From: an uncultured Mucispirillum sp.
GTDB taxonomy: Bacteria; Chrysiogenota; Deferribacteres; Deferribacterales; Mucispirillaceae
Length of the DNA: 5,911 bases
Direction: 5' to 3'
Assembly (NCBI GenBank): GCA_947177675.1
Contig: CAMWVK010000115.1
Span: forward strand, 1-5,911
Shown: in pieces, positions 1 to 5,390 of the stretch
Position numbering within the stretch: the first letter of the stretch is position 1
Layout: each line of letters opens with the position of its first letter
Position numbers and translations under genes: made by a program
Notes under the pieces: model-generated
What the model was told of the DNA's origin: nothing
Seen by the model: the letters and a program-made list of their open reading frames with translations, nothing else
Databases searched by the model: none

Positions 1-52
1 AGCTAGACATTTTTGCGGATAAATAAAATGTTAGATTAATAATGGGGTATTT

Positions 53-406
53 ATGCACTATTTACATATTCATTCTGGAATAATTACTGTATGTATGCTT
101 ATTTTATCAAATGTATTTATGACATTTGCATGGTATGCTCATTTAAAAAATTTATCTTCTTTGCCATGGTTTGGTGCAGCTCTTGCAAGCTGGGGGATAG
201 CTTTTTTTGAATATATGATACAAGTGCCTGCAAATAGGATTGGATATACTGTTTTTACACTGCCGCAGCTTAAAATTATGCAGGAAGTTATAGCATTAGG
301 TGTATTTATTCCTTTTGTTACGCTATATATGGGTAAGCCTTTAAATTTAAATTTTTTATGGGCTTCTCTCTGTCTTTTAGGTGCAGTATATTTTATGTTT
401 AAATAG
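53..406 (+). CDS. DMT-family small membrane protein (DUF486)
   Basis: A 117-residue, very hydrophobic protein with four likely membrane helices (about residues 8-27, 36-56, 72-93 and 99-116). The motif LILSNVFMTFAWYAHLK near the N-terminus, the central stretch FFEYMIQVPANRIG and the later LPQLKIMQEV are what I know as the hallmarks of the DUF486 / DMT-like family, whose members are about 110-120 residues long, so this copy looks complete. The family resembles small drug/metabolite transporters and sits in the inner membrane, but no substrate is established and I assign none. The ATG at 53 has a GGGG Shine-Dalgarno-like run at 43-46. A later ATG at 95 (residue 15) would remove part of helix 1 and is less likely. 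The gene ends in TAG at 404-406 and overlaps the opposing gene by 8 bases. No convincing promoter is visible in the 52 upstream bases, so transcription probably starts outside the window. Confidence 0.88.
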   Translation: MHYLHIHSGIITVCMLILSNVFMTFAWYAHLKNLSSLPWFGAALASWGIAFFEYMIQVPANRIGYTVFTLPQLKIMQEVIALGVFIPFVTLYMGKPLNLNFLWASLCLLGAVYFMFK

Positions 407-1181
407 TTTTATATATTTCCCGCAGAGTTTTTACATGTGTTTTATGTCTGCTTAATGAAAGTGCATTTTTAGGGCAGTTATGAATGCACCTGTAACAGTT
501 TTCACATTTTGTTCTAATAAAAGCAGGGTAGTTTTTATTATCACTGTATAGTGCATTGTGTGGGCATCTGCTTATACATTTACCGCATTTTACACATTTA
601 TCTTTATGGGTGTATATATTAAAGGTTATAAGGTGTCCCATAAGTTTATTTGGTGCATTAATAATAGATGATAGTTTAAAATGTGGGATATATCCTTTAT
701 ATTGTCCATTTACTGCTGCTAAAAACTTATCACAGTCTGCCTTTATTTTTCCATATATATTTTTCTCAAACTTAAAAAATCTTTTTATAAATGGTGCAAT
801 AAGTGAGCCATCACTTGCAGGGCTTCTATATGCAGTATCATATACTGTTGCTATATTTTTCTCTTTTATTATTTTTGCAGTAATTCTGTTTGTATTTAAA
901 GACCATAGTGAATAAGAATTAAAAACCATAGCAGGTTTAGGATTTACGAGCTTTGTCAATCTTTTAAAAAAATTTAATAAAGTAAGGCACGGGGTACAGT
1001 GATAACAGGGAGTGCCTATGATTAAGGCATCATAATTATTTATATCCTTTTCTAAATCTTTTTCCATAGAGTGCATATCTGCTGAACAGTCTGTCATATT
1101 ATTAATGCAGTTCTGCATATATTTTGCAGAATTTTGTGTTGCACCAGCTCCAGAAAAATAAAGAATAAGAATTTTTTTCAT
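399..1181 (-). CDS. EFR1-type flavodoxin/ferredoxin fusion protein
   Basis: A 260-residue predicted cytoplasmic electron-transfer protein. Residues 4-17 (ILILYFSGAGATQN) form a flavodoxin-like phosphate-binding loop for FMN, and the flavodoxin-like fold probably covers about residues 1-160. The C-terminal part has two 4Fe-4S motifs of CX2CX2CX3CP type: Cys196/199/202/206 and Cys226/229/232/236. This order (flavodoxin-like, then twin ferredoxin) is the EFR1-family arrangement found in many anaerobes, where the donor and acceptor are generally unknown. One oddity is that residues 59-65 read CYHCTPC, giving Cys59, Cys62 and Cys65 in the loop after the second flavodoxin strand. The ATG at 1179-1181 is preceded by AAAAGG (1191-1196 on the complement) at a 9-base spacing. 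The gene is transcribed away from hrcA and ends inside the last codons of the convergent DUF486 gene. The domain call is firm; the physiological role is unknown. Confidence 0.88.
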   Translation of the reverse strand: MKKILILYFSGAGATQNSAKYMQNCINNMTDCSADMHSMEKDLEKDINNYDALIIGTPCYHCTPCLTLLNFFKRLTKLVNPKPAMVFNSYSLWSLNTNRITAKIIKEKNIATVYDTAYRSPASDGSLIAPFIKRFFKFEKNIYGKIKADCDKFLAAVNGQYKGYIPHFKLSSIINAPNKLMGHLITFNIYTHKDKCVKCGKCISRCPHNALYSDNKNYPAFIRTKCENCYRCIHNCPKNALSLSRHKTHVKTLREIYKTI

Positions 1182-1205
1182 AACAATATACCTTTTATTT
1201 ATCTA

Positions 1206-1234
1206 TATATACAGTAACAGTTGGAAAAAATCAA
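1206..1234 (-). promoter_or_regulatory. possible promoter of the EFR1-type gene
   Basis: On the complement strand, TTGATT (1229-1234) lies 17 bases from TATATA (1206-1211). Each hexamer matches the sigma-70 consensus at 4 of 6 positions. Transcription would begin near 1199, giving a leader of about 18 bases that still contains the AAAAGG ribosome-binding site. In such AT-rich DNA partial matches are common, so this is only a candidate. Confidence 0.33.
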
Positions 1235-1296
1235 TAAGCCTGCATATTTATATTATTGCCTAATTGTGTAAAATATAATTTTTTTAAAAAAAACTC

Positions 1297-1325
1297 TTGA
1301 CACATTCCACTGTGATTACTAAATT
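1297..1325 (+). promoter_or_regulatory. sigma-70-type promoter of hrcA-grpE-dnaK
   Basis: A perfect -35 hexamer, TTGACA (1297-1302), is followed by a 17-base spacer and TAAATT (1320-1325, 4 of 6 to consensus). The start point would fall around 1332, inside the left arm of the CIRCE operator, so bound HrcA would block initiation. Immediately upstream, 1279-1293 is an uninterrupted run of seven T then eight A, a plausible UP element or bent A-tract that could strengthen the promoter. The combination of a vegetative promoter and CIRCE is the classic class I heat-shock design. Confidence 0.8.
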
Positions 1326-1329
1326 AGTT

Positions 1330-1356
1330 CTAGCACTCGGGAGCTATGAGTGCTAA
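1330..1356 (+). promoter_or_regulatory. CIRCE operator (HrcA binding site)
   Basis: An inverted repeat of two 9-base arms, CTAGCACTC (1330-1338) and GAGTGCTAA (1348-1356), is separated by exactly 9 bases. The CIRCE consensus is TTAGCACTC-N9-GAGTGCTAA, so only the first base of the left arm differs (C for T). It lies between the promoter and hrcA, overlaps the predicted transcription start and would also form a hairpin in the 5' leader. HrcA dimers bind CIRCE and repress the operon at normal temperature; repression is lost when unfolded proteins occupy the chaperones HrcA needs to stay folded. Confidence 0.96.
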
Positions 1357-1373
1357 CAAATGAGGTATAATAA

Positions 1374-2429
1374 ATGGATATGCGTTTCTTAAATGAGCGT
1401 GAAGAGCTTGTTTTAAGGACAATAATTGATGAATATGTAGATACCAGCGAGCCTGTTGGTTCTCGTAATGTTTCAAAAATAGGGCCTTTAAAAATGTCCC
1501 CTGCTACTATAAGAAATATTATGAGTGATTTGGTAGAAAAGGGCTTTATTGCTCAGCCTCATACATCAGCTGGCAGGGTGCCTACAGACAGCGGATATAG
1601 ATACTATATTGATAAATTTGTAAAAATACAAGATATATCAGAAAATTTTATAGAGAATATTTACAGGGAAATGAGTATTGACCCAGTGAATGTTATGAAT
1701 CTTTTTCGCCATTTTTCTAAAAAAATGGGGGATATGACACATGCTGTTGGGTTTGTAGTTTCTCCTAAAATGAATACTATAAACTTAAAACATATAGAGT
1801 TTATAAGGATAAACAGGGAAACAGTGCTTGCTGTTATTGTTTCAAAAACTGGTATGGTGCAGAATGTGCTGTTGAGAGTTGATAACAGTATTAAAGATAA
1901 TGATCTTGTTAGAATGAGCAGCTTTATAAACAGCAATTATAAAGGATATAATCTTTATGAAGTGCAGCGAATGCTTTTACAGGAGCTGCAGGCAGCAGAG
2001 GGTGAAATCAGAAGGCTTGCAGAACAGGCTGTTAAGTTAAGCGAAGCAGTAGTGAAAAGCCCTGTATTTGATGAAGAATTTATTTTTGAAGGCACAAAAA
2101 ATATTATAGATATACCAGAGCTTAGGCAGAGTGGTAAATTAACAGATGTGTTGCAGGCTTTTGAAGAAAAAAGCAATATATGTTCTCTGCTTGAAAGCTG
2201 TATGAAAGAAGACAGTGTGCAGATTTTTATAGGCTCAGAAATAGGGCTTGATAATACAGATGAGCTTGGAATGGTTATAAAACCATACCACAGGGGCGGA
2301 AATATAGTAGGGACAATGGGGGTTATAGGCCCTAAAAGAATGAAATATTCACAAGTGGTTTCTATTGTAGATTATTCCTCAAAAATAATATCAAAAATGC
2401 TTAATGATTACTACGAGGGGGATAAGTAA
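1374..2429 (+). CDS. hrcA: heat-inducible transcription repressor HrcA
   Basis: A 351-residue protein of the normal HrcA length (about 340-350). The N-terminal winged-helix DNA-binding domain covers about residues 1-78, with LNEREELVLRTIIDEYV, then SPATIRNIMSDL (42-53, recognition helix region) and HTSAGRVPTDSGYRYYID (63-80), all strongly conserved in HrcA. The rest is the GAF-like dimerisation and insertion region, ending with the conserved GTMGVIGPKRM segment near the C-terminus. The protein represses its own operon through the CIRCE site 18 bases upstream of its start codon. The ATG at 1374 is chosen because GAGGT (1362-1366) is 7 bases upstream; a second ATG at 1380 (residue 3) would be 13 bases away. 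The TAA stop shares a base with the grpE start. hrcA being first in the operon gives direct negative feedback. Confidence 0.97.
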   Translation: MDMRFLNEREELVLRTIIDEYVDTSEPVGSRNVSKIGPLKMSPATIRNIMSDLVEKGFIAQPHTSAGRVPTDSGYRYYIDKFVKIQDISENFIENIYREMSIDPVNVMNLFRHFSKKMGDMTHAVGFVVSPKMNTINLKHIEFIRINRETVLAVIVSKTGMVQNVLLRVDNSIKDNDLVRMSSFINSNYKGYNLYEVQRMLLQELQAAEGEIRRLAEQAVKLSEAVVKSPVFDEEFIFEGTKNIIDIPELRQSGKLTDVLQAFEEKSNICSLLESCMKEDSVQIFIGSEIGLDNTDELGMVIKPYHRGGNIVGTMGVIGPKRMKYSQVVSIVDYSSKIISKMLNDYYEGDK

Positions 2430-2431
2430 TG
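2415..2431 (+). promoter_or_regulatory. coupled ribosome-binding site and start of grpE within the hrcA end
   Basis: GAGGGG (2415-2420) lies inside the last hrcA codons, 8 bases before the grpE ATG at 2429-2431. The hrcA stop and grpE start overlap as TAATG, so ribosomes ending hrcA can restart on grpE directly. This supports translational coupling and fixes the grpE start. Confidence 0.75.
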
Positions 2432-3034
2432 AGCGAAGAAAATAAAGAAAATATGCAGCAGGGAGAGGGAGTAAAAATTGATATAGAATCACCAGAAGCA
2501 GAAGTTATTGAAAATGCTGAAAAACTGCATGAAACAGAAAACCAGTCTGAAGAAACAGATATGGGCGGCGGCGAAATAGGCATATTAAAAAAACAGGTGG
2601 AAAATTTAGAAAATATATTAAAAGAAAAAAATGAAGAAATACTTCGCCGTGCTGCTGATTTAGATAATTACAGAAAAAGGCTTACAAAAGAAACTGAAGA
2701 TAAAATTCGTTTTGCTAATCAGTCAGTTGTAAAAGATTTTCTGCCAGTTATTGATAATATAGAAATGGCTGTGCAGCATACAGAAGAAGGCTCTCCTTTA
2801 AGGGAAGGCATTGAGCTTACTATAAAATCCTTTAAAGATGTGCTCAGCCGTCATGGTGTTACTGAAATAAATTCAGAAATAGGCACAGCATTTGACCCTG
2901 CAGTCCATGAAGCTATTATGATGGACAAAATGGAAGAATATGAAAATAATGCAGTCACTTTATGTGTTCAAAAGGGATATATATTAAATGATAGAGTAAT
3001 ACGCCCTGCAAAAGTGAAAGTAAACAAAATATAA
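2429..3034 (+). CDS. grpE: nucleotide exchange factor GrpE
   Basis: A 201-residue cytoplasmic cochaperone that works as a dimer to release ADP from DnaK. Residues 1-48 are acidic and probably disordered. About 50-95 form the long paired helix (LKKQVENLENILKEKNEEIL, then RRAADLDNYRKR). FLPVIDNIEMAVQH (104-117) is the GrpE signature in the four-helix bundle. FDPAVHEA (155-162) and the C-terminal GYILNDRVIRPAKVKV belong to the beta domain that contacts the DnaK nucleotide-binding domain. All expected elements are present and the length is normal. The gene is coupled to hrcA by a one-base overlap and is followed by dnaK after 47 bases, so it is produced under the same CIRCE control as its partner. 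Confidence 0.97.
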   Translation: MSEENKENMQQGEGVKIDIESPEAEVIENAEKLHETENQSEETDMGGGEIGILKKQVENLENILKEKNEEILRRAADLDNYRKRLTKETEDKIRFANQSVVKDFLPVIDNIEMAVQHTEEGSPLREGIELTIKSFKDVLSRHGVTEINSEIGTAFDPAVHEAIMMDKMEEYENNAVTLCVQKGYILNDRVIRPAKVKVNKI

Positions 3035-3054
3035 AAAATAAAAATATGATATAT

Positions 3055-3070
3055 AACAGTTAAAGCTGTT
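3055..3070 (+). other. short hairpin just before the dnaK ribosome-binding site
   Basis: AACAG (3055-3059) and CTGTT (3066-3070) are complementary, with a possible extra T-G wobble pair and a 4-6-base loop. The stem ends 2 bases before the GGAGG (3073-3077) of dnaK. It is too weak and has no T-run to be a terminator. It could be an mRNA processing or translation-tuning element, or chance in AT-rich DNA. Confidence 0.3.
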
Positions 3071-3081
3071 TTGGAGGAACA

Positions 3082-5004
3082 ATGGCTCAAGGAAAAGTTA
3101 TAGGTATTGACTTAGGAACAACTAACTCAGTTGTTGCAGTAATGGAAAACGGTCAGCCTAAAGTTATAGTAAATGCAGAAGGCATGACAACAACACCATC
3201 TATCGTTGGTTTTACAGATGGGGATAGACTTGTTGGCATACTTGCTAAGCGTCAGGCAGTAACTAACCCTGAAAATACAATTTTTAGTATTAAAAGATTA
3301 ATAGGCAGAAAAGCAGATTCAGCTGAAACTGCGAATGCAAAAAAACACCTGCCGTATAAAATAGTGCCAGCTGATAATGGCGATGCATGGGTAGAGATTA
3401 AAGGCAAAAAATATGCTCCACAGGAAATTTCTGCAATGATATTGCAAAAATTAAAACAAACTGCAGAAGATTATCTAGGTGAAACTGTTACAGATGCAGT
3501 TATTACTGTTCCAGCATATTTTAATGATGCACAGCGTCAGGCTACAAAAGATGCTGGTAAAATTGCAGGTTTAAATGTGCAGCGTATTATCAATGAACCA
3601 ACAGCAGCAGCACTTGCTTATGGTTTAGAGAAAAAAGGCGAAGAAAAAATAGTTGTATATGATTTAGGTGGTGGAACATTTGATGTATCTATCCTTGAAC
3701 TTGGTGATGGGGTATTTGAAGTTAAAGCTACAAATGGCGATACTTTCTTAGGCGGCGATGATTTTGATGAAAGAATCGTTAAATGGCTGTGCGAAGAGTT
3801 TATGAAAGATAACGGCATAGATTTAGCTAATGATAAAATGGCACTTCAAAGATTAAAAGAAGCTGCAGAAAAAGCAAAACATGAGCTTTCTGGCACAACT
3901 GAAACTGAAATCAACCTGCCATATATTACAGCAGACCAAACTGGTCCTAAACACTTAGTTAAAAAATTAAGCAGGGCAAAATTTGAAGCATTAGTTTCAG
4001 ATTTAGTTGAAAAAACATTAGAGCCATGTAAAAAAGCATTAAATGATGCAGGGCTTACTACAACAGATATTAATGAAGTTATACTGGTTGGTGGTATGAC
4101 TCGTATGCCACTTGTTCAGCAGAAAGTAAAAGAGTTTTTTGGCAAAGAGCCGCACAAAGGTATCAACCCTGATGAAGTTGTTGCAATAGGTGCAGCAGTG
4201 CAGGGCGGAGTATTAATGGGAGATATAAAAGATGTTCTTCTTCTTGATGTAACTCCGCTTTCATTAGGTATTGAAACAATGGGCGGTGTAATGAATAAAA
4301 TCATTATGAGAAATACTACAATCCCAGCAAGAAAAAGCCAGATATATACTACTGCTGCTGATAACCAGCCATCAGTAACTATTCAGGTCCTGCAAGGTGA
4401 AAGGGAAATGGCAAGTGATAACAAACTTATAGGTCAGTTTGATTTATCAGGTATTGCTCCAGCTCCAAGAGGTGTGCCGCAAATTGAAGTAACTTTTGAT
4501 ATTGATGCAAACGGTATATTACATGTTTCTGCAAAAGATAAAGGCACTGGCAAAGAACAGTCTATCGTTATTAAAGATTCTTCAGGTTTATCAGAAGATG
4601 AAATTGATAGAATGGTGCATGATGCAGAAGCCCATGCAGAAGATGATAAACGCAAAAAAGAATTGGCAGATGTTAGAAATCAGGCTGATACGCTGGTATA
4701 TACTACTGAAAAATCATTAAAAGAGCATGGGGATAAACTAGAAGCAGCTGTAAAAGAAAACATTGAAAAAGAAATGGAAAATTTAAAACAAAAATTAACC
4801 AGCGAAAATGTTGGAGAGATTAAAGAAGGCATAGATAAACTTTCAGCTGCTGCACAAAAATTAGCAGAAGTTTTATATGCTCAAAATAATCAGGGTGGCG
4901 ATGCTTCTCAGGCTGGCAGTGCTTATGCTCAGGAAGAAAGTTCTAAAAAAGATGAAAATGTAGTAGATGCTGATTTTGAAGAAGTGCGTGACGATAAAAA
5001 ATAA
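3082..5004 (+). CDS. dnaK: Hsp70 chaperone DnaK
   Basis: A 640-residue full-length Hsp70 that folds and protects client proteins in the cytoplasm in an ATP-driven cycle with a J-protein and GrpE. The nucleotide-binding domain is about residues 4-383: phosphate-1 loop GIDLGTTNS (8-16), DLGGGTFD (194-201, with Thr199 matching the known autophosphorylation site of E. coli DnaK) and [10 protein letters not shown] (334-343). The interdomain linker VLLL (385-388) leads into the beta-sandwich substrate-binding domain, then a helical lid from about residue 510. A Gln/Gly/Ser-rich tail begins near 602 and ends in VVDADFEEV (627-635), the usual bacterial DnaK terminus. The N-terminal quadrant is the long Gram-negative form, including [27 protein letters not shown] at 3073-3077 supports the ATG at 3082. 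This is the last chaperone gene in the window; dnaJ, often next in this operon, does not follow. Confidence 0.98.
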   Translation: MAQGKVIGIDLGTTNSVVAVMENGQPKVIVNAEGMTTTPSIVGFTDGDRLVGILAKRQAVTNPENTIFSIKRLIGRKADSAETANAKKHLPYKIVPADNGDAWVEIKGKKYAPQEISAMILQKLKQTAEDYLGETVTDAVITVPAYFNDAQRQATKDAGKIAGLNVQRIINEPTAAALAYGLEKKGEEKIVVYDLGGGTFDVSILELGDGVFEVKATNGDTFLGGDDFDERIVKWLCEEFMKDNGIDLANDKMALQRLKEAAEKAKHELSGTTETEINLPYITADQTGPKHLVKKLSRAKFEALVSDLVEKTLEPCKKALNDAGLTTTDINEVILVGGMTRMPLVQQKVKEFFGKEPHKGINPDEVVAIGAAVQGGVLMGDIKDVLLLDVTPLSLGIETMGGVMNKIIMRNTTIPARKSQIYTTAADNQPSVTIQVLQGEREMASDNKLIGQFDLSGIAPAPRGVPQIEVTFDIDANGILHVSAKDKGTGKEQSIVIKDSSGLSEDEIDRMVHDAEAHAEDDKRKKELADVRNQADTLVYTTEKSLKEHGDKLEAAVKENIEKEMENLKQKLTSENVGEIKEGIDKLSAAAQKLAEVLYAQNNQGGDASQAGSAYAQEESSKKDENVVDADFEEVRDDKK

Positions 5005-5022
5005 GCATATAATGTAAAATAC

Positions 5023-5054
5023 AGGCGTTCTCAAATTAATCTTTGGGAACGCTT
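5023..5054 (+). terminator. probable terminator hairpin after dnaK
   Basis: GCGTTCTCAAA (5025-5035) pairs with TTTGGGAACGC (5042-5052) across a 6-base loop; all 11 pairs form if one T-G wobble is allowed. An A-T and a G-T pair extend the stem to 13. It begins 18 bases after the dnaK stop. The downstream T-run is weak (TTT, then AGGCTTATT), so termination may be partial or the stem may mainly protect the 3' end. A further short inverted repeat, AATAAGC (5000-5006) with GCTTATT (5058-5064), brackets it. Confidence 0.65.
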
Positions 5055-5081
5055 TAGGCTTATTAAAAAATTTAGACTATA

Positions 5082-5163
5082 GTCATTTTGAGCCTGATTT
5101 TACAGGCGAAAAATCTAAATTATTTTATTGTTTAGATACTTCGCCTTTAAGGCTCAGTAAGAC
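5082..5163. repeat. long imperfect inverted repeat, possibly a dispersed element
   Basis: The left arm (5082-5119) and right arm (5131-5163) are imperfect reverse complements around an 11-base A/T-rich loop. In the outer block 11 of 14 positions match (GTC..., TGAGCCT), and in the inner block 14 of 16 match (AGGCGAA..ATCTAAA). The two are separated by 8 unpaired bases on the left and 3 on the right. Each arm has its own small hairpin: GCCTG/CAGGC at 5092-5107 and GCC/GGC at 5143-5153, so a cruciform-like fold is possible. The GTCATT.TGAGC...GCGAA..ATCT pattern resembles a degenerate version of inverted repeats I recall being dispersed in many bacterial genomes; that link is from memory. No coding sequence is evident. 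Confidence 0.6.
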
Positions 5164-5323
5164 AATGTAGGGATAAATAAGGAGCAGGATGCTTCTTCTT
5201 TAGTTGAGTGATAGGCAAACTTGTTTTGGCAGAGCGTGATTTAAAAAATACAAGGGGAGCGTATTGTGCGACGCAAGGACTTTCCAAGCGAGTAGCGATG
5301 GAATGAAAAGTCCGCAGCTGGAC
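5164..5323. other. non-coding, hairpin-dense segment between dnaK and the IS
   Basis: No supportable gene lies here. The segment from about 5251 is visibly richer in G and C than its surroundings and holds several consecutive inverted repeats: GGAGCA/TGCTTC (5181-5195), GCGT/ACGC (5259-5274), GGACTTT/AAAGTCC (5277-5313, with a second nested TCCA/TGGA pairing) and GTCC/GGAC (5310-5323). Such density suggests a structured RNA or a dispersed repeat unit, possibly continuous with the inverted repeat at 5082-5163. It could also be the remains of an older insertion. I do not recognise it as a known RNA family. Confidence 0.4.
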
Positions 5324-5348
5324 GGCACTGTAAAAAATTTTGTGTAAG
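5324..5348 (+). repeat. probable left terminal inverted repeat of the IS
   Basis: The sequence GGCACTGTAAAAAATTTTG followed by TGTAAG resembles IS256-family ends as I recall them, which often show a G-rich tip, an A/T run and TGTGTAA about 15-20 bases in. It lies 40 bases before the transposase start, the right distance for this family. Its exact tip cannot be fixed without the right end, which is outside the window. Confidence 0.6.
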
Positions 5349-5368
5349 AGAAAAAACTATGTTATAAA
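5340..5368 (+). promoter_or_regulatory. probable transposase promoter overlapping the IS end
   Basis: TTGTGT (5340-5345) lies 17 bases from TATAAA (5363-5368), which matches the -10 consensus at 5 of 6 positions and is preceded by TGT (5360-5362), an extended -10 motif. The -35 matches only 3 of 6 but sits inside the terminal repeat, as in many IS elements. Transcription would start near 5375, just before the ribosome-binding site. Confidence 0.5.
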
Positions 5369-5375
5369 AAAGAAT

Positions 5376-5390
5376 AAGGAGTCTTACATG
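5376..5390 (+). promoter_or_regulatory. ribosome-binding site that sets the transposase start
   Basis: AAGGAG (5376-5381) followed by 6 bases and ATG (5388-5390) is a near-ideal start. It shows that translation begins at MNIEEQ rather than at the in-frame TTG at 5340, which lies inside the terminal repeat and has no ribosome-binding site. Confidence 0.8.

Noticed and set aside
13..41. Promoter-like TTGCGG - 17 bases - TTAATA before the DUF486 gene
   Set aside because: The -10 matches only 3 of 6, and the start point would fall at or after the ribosome-binding site, leaving no usable leader.
556..915. A 119-codon plus-strand frame opposite the EFR1-type gene
   Set aside because: It is the complement of a well-supported gene with conserved domains, and it shows no family features of its own.
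5075..5084. Perfect 10-base palindrome GACTATAGTC
   Set aside because: It is short, has no loop and does not match an operator I know. It partly overlaps the start of the longer inverted repeat and is not distinct enough to call a site.
5071..5089. Similarity between 5071-5089 and 5870-5889 (both TTTAGACT, then ATAGTCATT)
   Set aside because: The second copy encodes the conserved FLDCIVI segment of the transposase, and the first differs by a 2-base gap. It is most likely coincidence in low-complexity DNA.
5208..5306. A 32-codon open frame from GTG in the structured segment
   Set aside because: No ribosome-binding site, no recognisable motif, and a length expected by chance. The inverted repeats explain the segment better.
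5340..5387. A longer transposase starting at the TTG at 5340
   Set aside because: It would lie in the terminal repeat and over the promoter, with a Lys-rich extension not typical of the family. The ATG at 5388 has a strong ribosome-binding site.
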